Source of the DNA: Cyrtodaria siliqua
Lineage: Eukaryota; Mollusca; Bivalvia; Adapedonta; Hiatellidae
Direction: 5' to 3'
Assembly (NCBI GenBank): GCA_037043455.1
Contig: JAWPHD010007112.1
Coordinates: forward strand, 1 to 64,000
Length of the DNA: 64,000 nt
Shown: piece after piece, positions 43,451-55,525 of the stretch
Numbering within the stretch: position 1 is the first letter of the stretch
Layout of the letters: the number at the start of each line of letters is the position of its first letter
Made by a program: the position numbers and the translations under genes
The notes under the pieces: model-generated
Database searches by the model: none
What the model was told of the DNA's origin: nothing
The model's input: only the letters and a program-made list of their open reading frames with translations

Positions 43451-44008
43451 GATGGGCGTTAAAAATTCATCTTCCACGCTTCTCACCCACCTCGGAGTCC
43501 AACAAGGGGACATTTGCTGTGGATATCAAACAGCAAAATGCCAAGAATACGTAGAAGGTATACTCATATAAAGCTAACGCATCAGACCCCCCATACCACC
43601 CAGCGGACATAACCCCTTAACTAAAACGTCAAAGAGCCGCACTTATGTTCCGCTTAAAAAGTGGCACAAGTATAGCCATATAGCGTTTTGAAATACATGA
43701 TTAGCCCGTGCGCCACCGCCATAAAAGACCCTATCTATATAATGTTTAAAGTAGAACAATATAAAAGGTAAGTAAGATACAGTGTACTGGTACTCTCTGA
43801 ATAATAAGGTCGGATCTCTTATAGCTGGCGTGACAAACCGATTGATCAGATCGGGCCAAATCTGACCGCCCGTCTAGTTGAAGTCCGGACCAAAGTGGTG
43901 TGTTGCAACGTGGAGATAACTACCAGATCTCCACGCCACTCAACCACCAGGACTCCCTTCTCCAACGACACGGGTCGCCACCCACGGTCAACAGGTGGGT
44001 TACATTTC

Positions 44009-44028
44009 GGGGGGGGGGGGGGGGGGGG
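44009..44028. repeat. Run of about 20 G
   Basis: A homopolymer G tract in the 5' region of the ORF1-only element. It is prone to sequencing length error and could adopt G-quadruplex structure. Confidence 0.85.
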
Positions 44029-44087
44029 TCCTACCCCTCTGCTAGGTAACGAGCAGTCGGTTAATTCTTATCACCCCACCACCGACT

Positions 44088-45508
44088 GGGGGGTTCGCGA
44101 AAAGAACAGAAATATCCGAAAAGACAGTATCAAATCTTTATTATTGATATAAATATTAATTTTTTTAAATCATTAGTTACATTTAAGTAAAAGAATAGTA
44201 ACAACAATAAAAAAAAAAGTTAAAGTATTTTTATAAAAAAAAGTTGTACTCCATTTAGTATATTTTGGATTTCTCATCTCCGAAAAGACATTCAAATGTT
44301 GCGAAAAGACAGTATCAAATCTTTATTATTGATATAAATATTATTTTTTTTAAATCATTCTTTACATTTAAGTAAAAGAAAGAATAGTAATAATAATAAA
44401 AAAAAAGTTTAATTATTTTTGTTAAGATAGTTATAGTATATTTCGGATTTCTTGTCTCCGAAAAGACATTCAAATGTTGCGAAAAGACAGTATCAAATCT
44501 TTATTATTGATCTAAAATTATTTATTTTTTACATTATTCTTTACATTTAAGCAAAGAAATAGTAATTAGTAATAAGAATGCAAAAAATAGTTTGTTTTTT
44601 TTTATTTGAAAGTTATACTCCATGGATTCTGCATTAGCGAAAAGAAATTTCAATGTTCCGGAAAGAATAATCAAATATTTTTTATTTTATTATTGATTAA
44701 AATCAAGTTCTTTTTTGTTCGTTCTTATTAAGCAGTACATAAGAAGGACAGAAAATATGAAATTCAATTGATCTAGTTCAATAACAATGGAGGTGTAAGT
44801 GTGTTTTCAATTATAACTATGTATGTGACACCTTTTCAAACTGGTATATAACTAATGCGGCAAGTGTAATTGGAACACCTGGATTAAGATGCCTTTATGT
44901 AATTGGATTACACTATTTTTATCATTTAAAACTTGTCGGAAGCTTTAAGGAACTCTTAATTGACATAAGGGTCCGACAGTTTTAAATTATAAAAATAGTG
45001 TAATCCAGTTACATACTCTGTTTAGCACACCCCACAGTTTTAAAAGAATAATGTAAAAATAATAATATTTAGATCAATAATAAAGATTTGATACTGTCTT
45101 TTCGCAACATTTGAATGTCTTTTCGGAGACGAGAAATCAAAAATATACTAAAACGGAGTACAACTTTTTAAAAAATTTTTTTTTAACTTTTTTATTATTA
45201 TTATTACTATTCTTTCACTTAAATGTAAAGAATAATGTAAAAAAAAATAATATTTAGATCAATAATAAAGATTTGATACTGTCTTTTCGCAACATTTGAA
45301 TGTCTTTTCGGAAACGAGAAATCCAAAATATACTAAAATGGAGTAGATCTACAACTTTTTAAAAAAAAAAAAAAACTTTTTTTATTATTATTACTATTCT
45401 TTTACTTAAATGTAAAGAATGATTTAAAAAAAATAATATTTAGATCAATAATAAAGATTAGATACTGTCTTTTCGGATATTTCTGTTCTTTTCGCGAAAA
45501 GAACGTTC
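44088..45508. repeat. Inverted-repeat body with tandem arms
   Basis: The left arm has at least three units beginning GAAAAGACAGTATCAAATCT then TTATTATTGAT, TTACATTTAAGTAAAAGAATAGTAA and CATTCAAATGTTGC. The right arm (about 45060-45480) has two to three reverse-complement units. In the centre a shorter hairpin pairs TAATTGGATTACACTATTTT (44899) with AAAATAGTGTAATCCAGTTA (44994). The arm tips carry TTCGCGAAAAGAAC motifs. Confidence 0.8.
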
Positions 45509-46812
45509 TTTTCGGTATCTAGTCATACCCGTATAAAAGAAGGGGTTACTTCCCGGTTAAAACCCGGTTGAAACGGGGTTGCAAATGTGTTGAGTGTGTT
45601 GATGTTTCAGATGTTTTAATGACATAGATGTCTTATATATGTATTCATTTTACCATAATCACAAAAAAAAAATGTTGAAAAAAAAAGTAGTTTAATTAAG
45701 TGTTGAATATTGGTGTTTTTTCACGATAATTTGACTGGTTTTGGCAATTCCCGGTTCAGTTTCTGATACATTTAAAGGGTAACAATGCCTTAATAATTCA
45801 TAATTGATTGTTTTATTTCATAATATATGATATTATTAACATATAACAATAATACAAATGGAAATAAAACAGAAAATAAATGTTTTATCGTTTCATTTCC
45901 AAAACCCGTATTTCATGTTATGAAAGCCGTAGAAATTACAGGTGAAGCGTTATTTCTGCACGTCGTGAGAAACAGATTTTAAAACCTTATTCCATATGAT
46001 GTATTCATTATATTGTATTATTTCAATTTTACAGCTTGAATGCTTTTGTCCACTTAAATGTTAATGGGTATGAAACTGTATATGTTATTGAGCCTGAAAC
46101 TCTTATTGTAATTTCTAATATGAACTAAGGTAAAACCTTGAGGCGAGCACAGAAAATTTAAACAAATAAAACTCAATGAAAGAACAATACAAATAACATG
46201 TCAAATTGAAAGCAACTCAATAAGAGGTCCTCTCAGGGGTTTTGGGGGAAATGGCCATTCATATTTGGTGAACAAGGGAACAATGGCTGTTATTTTCAGG
46301 GGGGAAAGAGAACATTGACACATATTTTTAGGGAACAATGGAACATGACTTTACAGGAAATAAAATTCTAACATCTAGTTTTAATATTTAAAAAAAAATC
46401 ACAAAAGGTTAACATTTCAAACAATATCTTTGTGATGACAGTGTTGCAGCTATAATTACTGTAGGACAGAATGAATTTTGGGGAACATTAGCAAATCTTT
46501 TAAACATTAAAAATACTTTTAGACAACAGGGGAACATTGGACAAATAATGTTGGGGAACAAAGCAAAATAGTTGTGAACAAGGGAACACTGATTCATATT
46601 TTCAGGGAACAAAGGAAGATGTACCCCTTCTATCCTCCTGTGGGCCTCAATAATAATAAGAAGAATGAATAAATCATTAAATGCAATGTACAGTTTGAAA
46701 GGGGCATATTGCATTTATCATATTGTTCTTACTGAGGGGACACTGATTAAAACAGGCAAAACATATGTTCAAAACGTTTTTTGATTATGATAATAATGAA
46801 TTCAAGTATATA

Positions 46813-47056
46813 TACTCAGTCGCAAAAGAAAATTCACACTTTGAAAATTTTACTTTACACCCCTATCCTTTTTATCAAGCAATTCAACCTATTGAAAAAA
46901 AATGACAACATGATATTGGCAATATAATGACAACAACTTTGGTACCAAACATGACGTATATTAATTTTGGAATTTATAGATTTTATTCTAAAAAAAACAC
47001 ATTGCACACTTTCTTTCACAACTGAGCTGTATACACTTTCTTTTGCAACTCAGTAT
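46813..47056. mobile_element. Mariner-like MITE in copy A (also 51894-52117)
   Basis: TATACTCAGTCGCAAAAGAA then AATTCACACTTTG at the left, and GTATACACTTTCTTTTGCAA then CTCAGTATA at the right, form inverted ends with TA at the borders. Copy B holds a full version with a small internal loss; copy C keeps only the right end (57560-57617). Confidence 0.7.
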
Positions 47057-47352
47057 AATTAGATTAAAACGTTTTAGACTAGCTTGAAAGAAACTAAACT
47101 GCCAAATTTAGCATTTACCTCACTGCTTCAAGTATCCACTGTCGTGATATAACTAAACTAAAAGATTGTTAACTTTATACATATACATACATTGTTCCAA
47201 TTGCTTTTTTACATTTTTTTTATTTTGCCAGAAATGTTGATATTTTCTGTTATTATTTATTACTAAATATATGCAAACTGTGACCTGTGTATTTAGCCAA
47301 TAACACTAAATATGATACACAAACAGATGAGAGATGGGGATAATTGTGTTAA

Positions 47353-47657
47353 GCCCAACAAAAACAACAACTGTGTTTCCGGTGGCCCGACCGACCCTAT
47401 TTTTAAGGGGCCGACCCTAAAACTTTTTATGAAAAAAAAAGAAAAAAGAAAAATTGTTTATTCGTTCTGAACAATGATTTATCACAATATATCGAGGTAA
47501 ACTTACATCACAGAGAAACTTTCAGCTGTATCATCAACTTGTATAGGGTGTATGTGATAAATACATGTAGAATCTTGCTCCCAAAAAAAAATGCCTACCT
47601 ACCGACCCTATTTTTTCAGAGCATGCAATAGAAAACACACCTTTTTTTTTTTTCCTA
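47353..47657. mobile_element. Insertion private to copy A, poly-T at one end
   Basis: Copies B and C read GTGTTAATTCTAACACCACA across this point; copy A has about 300 extra bases with GGCCCGACCGACCCTATTTT near the left, CCTACCTACCGACCCTATTT near the right and a T run at the end. The right part recurs at 36640-36705. Element class unknown. Confidence 0.65.
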
Positions 47658-48416
47658 ATTCTAACACCACAGTCCATCTGTCCTGATCTTACCTTGAATA
47701 AGAACCGTCTGTACAAGATGGCAAGTTGCATTGCATTCACTTCAGTGTATGGGTTTGAAGAAATCCAATCTGTGTGTGACCCAATGGGCTACTCCTAAAA
47801 GATGCTAGTGTCACCATCCAATGCTGGTTGTAAATGCCTGACAGAATAATGCAACTATCAGTCACAGACAACCATTTAAATATAAACAAAGGATAGATGA
47901 CTCTTTTCTTGAAGATGTTCAGCGTGATGCAGCCCTTCTGTAGTGTAAATCTCATTTTTGCTTTTCACTGAAAAAGCAGTTCCAGTACATCCCGGTGTTT
48001 CATCTCTGTTTTGGTCTGTTGTGTTCCGGTGAATCGTACCACTGGTCTATCATTATTTTATAAAACAAATACAAACAATTTCGGTTTTTAAATTCTATAA
48101 TGAGGTCATTTTTATCATACCACAGATATCACTATCAGATATGAAGTACAAATCACTATCTGAGTCAAATAAATGAGAACCAGACCATCCACCATATTTT
48201 AAACGATAGGACACCCACCTGTATGGGCACAATAGAATCTGGACTTATGATTGTGATTAGTGTAATGTATCTATCTACAGTCTATAGTGCTGACACACTG
48301 GAATACCACACCGTAGTACACACAGGTGTGTGTGTGTTTTGTGGGTCGTTCGGTGTGTGTGTGTGTGGGCGGGTGGGGGTAGGTATTTTGAAATGAACAA
48401 ATCTAGGGGGTGAGGA

Positions 48417-50117
48417 CCCAGCCAGCAATCCTATATCTATCCTTCATCGGCCCCATATTTTATTTTATATAGGACTAGTATCGCAAACGATATCGGCCTG
48501 AGATCGGCGTGCCCATCGGCTTCAAGTTGGACCGATATCTTGTCGGCTACACATTGGTTAGATATCGTTTTAGTTTACTATCCATCATCGGTTAGACATC
48601 CTTTTAGTTTACTGTCCATCATCGGTTAGTTATCTATCCAATATGTATCCGATATAGTTTCGACCCGAAGTGGGCCCATTATGACAGATAAATATCAAAT
48701 TCGTTCTATTGTCACCATCCAGCTAGCACAGTATGTAGCTAGAGCATCGGATTACCAATCCAAAATACATGTATATGTTTCGCAACATACAAGGTTATCG
48801 GGCTTTTAACTCCGTCCGAATTTTTTTTTATCAAATCTATTTAATGAATACTCACTACCTTATATATATATATCTTTTTTTAGGTGCTTATCTCAATTAG
48901 CTCGACTGTAAAAATATTCATTAGCAATAAATAAAACTCTTGTGAATGTAGGCATGTAGGTAGCAGAGCTCCAGATAAGGTGCATATTTGCATAAATACG
49001 CAAATAAAATGGTGGAAAAAGCAATATATATACAAAACCATGCGTATCATATCGCAAAATAAAATTTTGATAAGCAATTCCTCTCGAATTGCTTGCGTAT
49101 TTGCAATTTTTCATTTCTAATCGATCGCGTATTGGCCCAGAGTTCTCACAATATCTCGAAACAAAATCAAATATAAGTAAAAGACGAAACTGCCGAGTGA
49201 ACAGACTGGTTCCGAAATTCAGTTTTAATTGTGCGCGATTTACTCATTTTTGCCTGTACCCTTTTTATATCGTGTATGCGCTGGGCGATCTAAATCAAGC
49301 GTCGGTTAAAAATGTCAAACGCACAGAACATAATGATAAACGTGAGTACCATGTTTGATTATGTGTTTTGTTTGTTGTTAGTTAATATTACAAGGAAATA
49401 CCCAATTGAAAACATCCAGGTAGGGTAAAAATACCCAATTGAAAAATAAATGATGGGGTAAAATTCATTTTTTACCCAATTCAAAATGCAAATACCCAAT
49501 TAAAATAAAAACAATGGAGTAAAAATACTCAAAGTTCAAACCCTTATCTGGAGCTCTGAGGTAGCATCATTTTGCAATGTAAAACATTACATTTGCGAGG
49601 AATATCTGTTCACATTAACAATAAATATACAATATTCAAAATGACATGTCATTACCTCCATTTATGGCGTGTTATATCAGACTGACAGCGGCCCGATATA
49701 TGGTATCAAGTGATACAAACTACGTCGGCCTGACGTTGGCCCGAGATATAATAATAGACATTAGAAGAAATGTGCTATATTCATTCAGATTAATGCATTG
49801 AACAATCAATTTAGCATGCCATACAAACAAATAATTCAAAAATTGGAAAATATTGAATTAATCGGCTCTACATCGACCCGACGTCGGCATATCCAACATT
49901 TAGCCGACATCTGACCGATATCTTTTCAGCAAATCATAAAAAAAACACACAAACCCAGTCAGCAAGCCTATATCGAACCGATATGTTTCCTATATACAGA
50001 TAACGGATAGACATCGGGCCTTGCCGCTCTGTTACTGATATCGGTAACAGAGCGACAGTCTGTCGACATTCCGATCAATTACCAAAATCTATCCGATATG
50101 GCCATGCTGGCTGGGGA
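48417..50117. mobile_element. CGATATC-rich DNA element, copy A (B: 53651-55192; C: 58632-59815)
   Basis: Ends CCAGCCAGCAATCCTATATC and GATATGGCCATGCTGGCTGG form an imperfect inverted repeat. The interior is full of CGGCCCGATAT, GGACCGATATC and TATCGGTTAGATATCG motifs in both orientations. No transposase. Present in all three units, so it predates the triplication. Confidence 0.65.
48964..49558. mobile_element. DNA transposon private to copy A, perfect 17-bp TIR
   Basis: CAGAGCTCCAGATAAGG and CCTTATCTGGAGCTCTG are perfect inverted ends. It is flanked by AGGTAG on both sides (48958-48963, 49559-49564). Copies B and C have the uninterrupted site (GAATGTAGGTAGCATC in C). The 595-bp interior has repeats of AAATACCCAATTGAAAA near the right end. 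Non-autonomous. Confidence 0.9.
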
Positions 50118-53100
50118 GTGGTGGGGTGGCTTGTAGTCTAAGACTTTCCAGGAGAGGGAGGTCTGTCTGAGGAAACTTTTCCTCTTTTTCTTCAGGGTGG
50201 TGGTGGGTGTGGGGTGGGGGGAATATTTTGTAGATTATTCTAGGGGGTAGACTGAAGAAACGCTTTCCGTTCGTGACGAGGGTGGTTTGTCCATAAATAA
50301 TTAATCATTTAAACTTCTTATTCTTCCAGTACTGTGCTGGGTTCCTCTGGAACATCTTCGCAAAACGCTGAATATTTACATGAGTGATGGAAATTCAAGG
50401 TGCAGTTAAAACTTGCTCAACATAAACTCACAAAAGTGTTCGTACGAAGTGAAAGAAATTATAATCGATTTGTCCACAATTAATCATTTAAACTAGCTCA
50501 ACATCAACTCACAAAAGTGTTAGTACAAAGTAAAAGCAATCCGAGTCTTCCAGAAATTACATGAGATGTCACTAGTCGTCTGCAAATAATGTCAATATTG
50601 ACTACTGTTACGTAACTGATTTTAACACGCGCTAATTTGCATAATGTGGAAAGTTTCCGGCCAAGACAATTTAACCTTCATACCGAGTGTTTACAAATAA
50701 AAAACCATACTAAATGAATAACTCACATATGCTGCTAGTGTTGTTTAATCATTGTGCGCTCTCCAATTGTTGACATGTTCAGCATATTCCTGCATTTGTT
50801 GTCATTTTGAAATTTCCCACGGAAACCACATATTTTCTAAAAAGCCTTAGTTTCGCATTTGAACTCTTTAAATATTCTGCTGCACATATTCTGTAGGACT
50901 TTGTGAAGGAGTCGGAGAGACTTTCAAATTATTTCTGAAACTCTACTTTAACCAGTCATAACGGAAACGTTGCACAGAAAACTGTTTTAAAGAAAACAAA
51001 TCAGAATTTCGAAACTAAAACTCCTATAGTGGGAGCCGGTGTCTGCGTTAGAAATGCTTAAATCGTGACAACGACGATTTACCATCGAAATCGAGACACA
51101 TAGATTAGCAATTATCTTCTTTTTTTTTTCTTTTCTTTTTTTCTTTTTTTTTTTCTCCTGTTACCGTAAAGTTCGCTTGCGCTCGAAGTGCCTTCGGCAC
51201 TTCTCGCTAGCTGTGCTCGCTAATATGAACTAAGGTAAAACCTTGAGGCGAGCACAGAAAATGTGAAAGTAAATTTTAAACAGATAAAAGTCAATGAAAG
51301 AACAATACAAATAACTTGTCAGGGGTTTTGGGGAAATGGCCATTTATGTTTGGTGAACAAGGGAACAATGGCTGTTATTTTCAGGGTAAAAGAGAACATT
51401 GACACATATATTTAGGGAACAATGGAACATGACTTTACAGGAAATAAAATTCTAACATTTAGTTTTAATATTAAAAAAAAAATCACAAAAAGTTAACATT
51501 TCAAACAATATCTTTGTGATGAGTGTTGCAGCTATAATTACTGTAGGACAGAATGAATTTTGGGGAACATTAGCAAATCTTAAACATTAAAAATACTTTT
51601 AGAGAACAGGGGAACATTGGACAAATAATGTTGGGGAACAAAGCAAAATAAAAGTTAGGAACAAGGGAACACTGACTCATATTTTCATGGAACAAAGGAA
51701 GATGTACCCCTTCCATCCTCCTGTGGGCCTCAATAATAATAAGAAGAATGAATAAATCATTAAATGCAATGTACAGTTTGAAAGGGGCAAATTGCATTTA
51801 TCATATTGTTCTTACTGAGGGGACACTGATTAAAACAGGCAAAACATATGTTCAAAACGTTTTTTGATTATGATAATAATGAATTCAAGTATATATACTC
51901 AGTCGCAAAAGAAAATTTACACTTTGAAAATTTTACTTTACCCTTTTTATCAAGCAATTCAACCTATTGAACAAAAATGACAACATGATATTGGCAATAG
52001 AATGACAACAACTTTGGTACCAAACATGACATATATTAATTTTGGAATTTATACAGTTTATTCTAAAAAAAAAATCACAACTGAGCTGTATACACTTTCT
52101 TTTGCAACTCAGTATAATTAGATTAAAACGTTTTAGACTAGCTTGAAAGAAACTAAACTGCCAAATTTAGCATTTACTTCACTGCTTCAAGTATACATTA
52201 CCTCACTGCTTCAAGTATACACTGTCGTGATATAACTAAACTGAAAGATTGTTAACTTTATACATATACATACATTGTTCCAATTGCTTTTTTACATTTT
52301 TTTTATTTTGCCAGAAATGTTGATATTTTCTATGTTATTATTTATTACTAAATATATGCAAACTGTGACCTGTATATTTAGCCGATAACACTAAATATGA
52401 TTCACAAATAGATGAGAGATGGGGATAATTGTGTTAATTCTAACACCACAGTCCATCTGTCCTGATCTTACCTTGAATAAGAACCGTCTGTACAAGATGG
52501 CAAGTTGCATTCACTTCAGTGTATGGGTTTGAAGAAATCCAATCTGTGTGTGACCCAACGGGCTACTCGTAAAAGATGCTAGTGTCACCATCCAATGCTG
52601 GTTGTAATTGCCTGACAGAATAATGCAACTATCAGTCACAGACAACCATTTAAATATAAACAAAGGATAGATGACTCTTTTCTTGAAGATGTTCAGTGTG
52701 ATGCAGCCCTTCTGTAGTGTAAATCTCATTTTTGCTTTTCACTGAAAAAGCAGTTCCAGTACATCCTGGTGTTTCATCTATGTTCTGGTCTGTTGTGTTC
52801 CGGTTAATCGTACCACTGGTCCATAATTATGTCATAAAACAAATACAAACAAATCCGGTTTAAAATTCTATAATGAGGTCATTTTTACCATGAAGTACAA
52901 ATCACTATCTGAGTCAAATAAATGAGAACCAGACCATCCGCCATATTTTAAACGATAGGACACCCACCTGTATGGGCACAATAGAATCTGGACTTATGAA
53001 ATTTGTGTTTAGTGTAATGTATCTATGATATCTACAGTCTATAGTGCTGCCCCACTGGAATACCACACCGTAGTACACACAGGTGTGTGTGTGTGTGCTG

Positions 53101-53159
53101 TGTGGGTCAGTCGGTGTGTGTGGAGGGAGGTATTTTTAAATGAACAAATGTAGGGGGTG

Positions 53160-53638
53160 CAGGGTTCTCAATAAATTTTGGTTGTACATGCCTTTTTGAA
53201 AAAGTAACAGGCCTAGGCAGGGGGGTTTCGGGGGTCCTCCCCCGGAATTTTTTGAAATTGAGCGCGTCATTTCCTGCATTTTGGGCTAATTTGAATGCCT
53301 TTTAAATCACACTTTAAAGTGCAAGTTTTATAAGCAATATTCCTCTGTATGCAGATACAAGTTCTGCAGTGCCTCTGTATTTAGAGGTAGTGCAGTATGT
53401 TGACAATTATATTTATTTACCAAACTTCAACAACACATATCCATTTGAAAATTGTATTCTGAACACCACATATCCACATAACTACACAATTCAACAACAA
53501 ATACTTTCCATTATCTCTACAAAGTTCAATAACACATACTATCCATGTGACTGTCCCCATCTTTTTATTTTTATTTTTTGAACCGGCCCAAATGCCAGTT
53601 GAAGCGGTCATTTCGGCCGGTTCTTATTGAGAATCCTG
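53160..53638. mobile_element. CAGGG-type transposon private to copy B
   Basis: Ends CAGGGTTCTCAATAA and TTATTGAGAATCCTG, with the 5-bp duplication GGGTG on each side (53155-53159, 53639-53643). The empty site AGGGGGTGAGGAC is seen in copies A and C. The 479-bp interior has GGGGGTTTCGGGGGTCCTCC near the left and ACCGGCCCAAATGCCAG near the right. Confidence 0.9.
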
Positions 53639-55317
53639 GGGTGAGGATCCAGCCAGCAATCCTATATCTAGCCTTCATCGGCCCGATATTTTTTTTATAT
53701 CGGACCAGTATCGCAAACGAAATCGGCATGCCCATCAGCTTGAAGTCGGACCGATATCTTGTCGGCTACACATCGGTCCAATATCGGTTAGGTATCGTTT
53801 TAGTTTACTATCCATCACCGGTTAGACATCGTTTTAGTTTACTATCCATCATCGGTACAATATCGGTTAGTTATCAATCCAATATGTATCCGATATAGTT
53901 TCGACCCGAAGTGGGCCCATTATGACAGATAGACATCAAATTCGTTCTATTGTCACCATCCAGCTAGCACAGTTAGTAGCTAGAGCATCGGATTACCAAT
54001 ACAAAAAACATGTATATGTTTCGCAACATACAAGGTTATCGGGCGTTTAACTCCATCCGATTTTTTTTATCAAATCAATTTAATGAATATTGACTACCTT
54101 ATATACATCTTTTTGTTGGTGTTTATCTAAATTAGCTTGATTGGAAAAAATATTCATTAGCAATAAATAAAACTCTTGTGAATGAAGGTAGCATCATTTT
54201 GCAATGTAAAAAATGACATTTGCTAGAAATATCTGTTCACATTAACAATAAATATACGATATTCAAAATGACATGTCATAACCTCCCTTTATGGATTTAT
54301 GGCGTGCTATATCGGACTGACAGCGGCCCGATATATGGTATCAACTGATACAAACTATGTCGGCCTGACGTTGGCCTGAGATACAATAATAGACAGATTA
54401 ATGCATTGAACAATCAATTTCGGATGCCATGCAAACAAAAAATTCAAAAATTGGAAAATATTGAATTAATCGGCTCTACATCGGCCTGACGTCGTTATAT
54501 CCAACATTAAGCCGACATCTGACCGATATCTTTTTAGCAAATCACAAAAAGAACACACAAATTAACCCAGTCAGCAAGCCTATATCGGACCGATGTTGGA
54601 CCGATCATGTCTCCTATATGTAGATAACGGATAGACATCGGGCCTTGCCACTCTGTTACTGTTACCGATATCGGATAGATATCAGTAAATCTGATATCGG
54701 TAACAGAGCTGCAGTCTGCATAACGGCTCGATGTCTATGACAGATAACGGATAGACATCGGGCCAATCTGCCGACATTCCGACCAATTAACGATTTATCA
54801 TGTCGATCTCCATAATTCTGCCGAGAAACAGGGTGCCTGTGATAAAACGTTATCTCGGCAGTTAAATTCCTATCCCGTCAGGTGCACTTCTTTTGATGAC
54901 GCCGGCACCCCTTTTCATGACGTCATGGTATATTTGATGACGTCTGGGTGTTGTTGAAATGGAAAAAATGGCAAAAAGGTAAATCAAACAATTTTAAACG
55001 AAAAACACGATAAATAGACTATCATGTTAGTGCCTGATCTCATCTAGTTTATCAGGTTCGGCACTAAAAAAATGAAACCCTCGGCACAGCCTCTGGCTTC
55101 ATTTTTTTCTCAGCCTCACCTGATAAACTGGATGAGATCTGGCACTAACATGATATTCTCTATATCTATCTGATATGGCCATGCTGGCTGGGGAGTGGTG
55201 GGTTGGCTTGTAGTCCTGACTTTTCAGGAGAGGGGGGGTGTCTGTCTGAGGAAACTTTTCCTCTTTTTTTTCAGGGTTGGGGTGGTTGAGGTGTGGGGGG
55301 GATATTTTGTAGATTTT

Positions 55318-55525
55318 TCTAGGGTTATCTATCAATCTATCTATCTTCGAATAAGTCAAACCCCTGCTGGGGACCTAGACTTGACATGCGTCAACTGACA
55401 AGACGTGAGTTGAAATAAAGCTAAGGATACAATTAGAAATAGTATACAGTGTTAAAAGAAGATTTAAAAGAAGATAGGGCATGCTTTCTAGGGAGACATG
55501 TGATTGACATGGCTAACAGCCAGCC
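55318..55525 (-). repeat. 3' end of a second non-LTR element (copy B; C: 59938-60200)
   Basis: On the minus strand a stretch with GTCCCCAGCAGGGGTTTGAC ends in a short GATA-type tail (plus-strand TTATCTATCAATCTATCTATC). In copy C the coding end is still attached. Copy A lacks the block entirely. Confidence 0.65.

Larger units (their letters stand above)
41788..44085 (-). mobile_element. ORF1-only I-like non-LTR element (ORF2 deleted)
   Basis: From right to left: a GC-richer 5' region (about 43560-44085, with a 20-base G run), an ORF1 with gag-like zinc knuckles, the stop-start overlap TAATG, about eight codons of ORF2 (MGKTNKII) and then directly the 3' UTR shared with 34394-35575, ending in (CATT)n at 41788. 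Thus the endonuclease, reverse transcriptase and RNase H are missing while both element ends are kept. Confidence 0.8.
41769..45531. mobile_element. Foldback element with outer inverted ends, host of nested insertions
   Basis: CGGTATGACTAGATACCG at the left (41770-41787) is matched by CGGTATCTAGTCATACCCG at the right (45513-45531). Inside is the ORF1-only retrotransposon (41788-44085) and then an inverted-repeat body (44088-45508) with arms of roughly 210-bp tandem units. The retrotransposon appears to have inserted in the left arm close to the outer end. Confidence 0.65.
46115..51219 (+). repeat. Triplicated unit, copy A
   Basis: Starts TAATATGAACTAAGGTAAAA then CCTTGAGGCGAGCACAG and runs to the junction hairpin at 51175-51219 (CGAAGTGCCTTCGGCACTTC). 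Order: AT-rich block with mariner-like MITE, a 72-codon frame, GT-rich stretch, the CGATATC-rich element, then a 1-kb unique-looking end with a T-run. Private insertions at 47353-47657 and 48964-49558. Confidence 0.9.
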
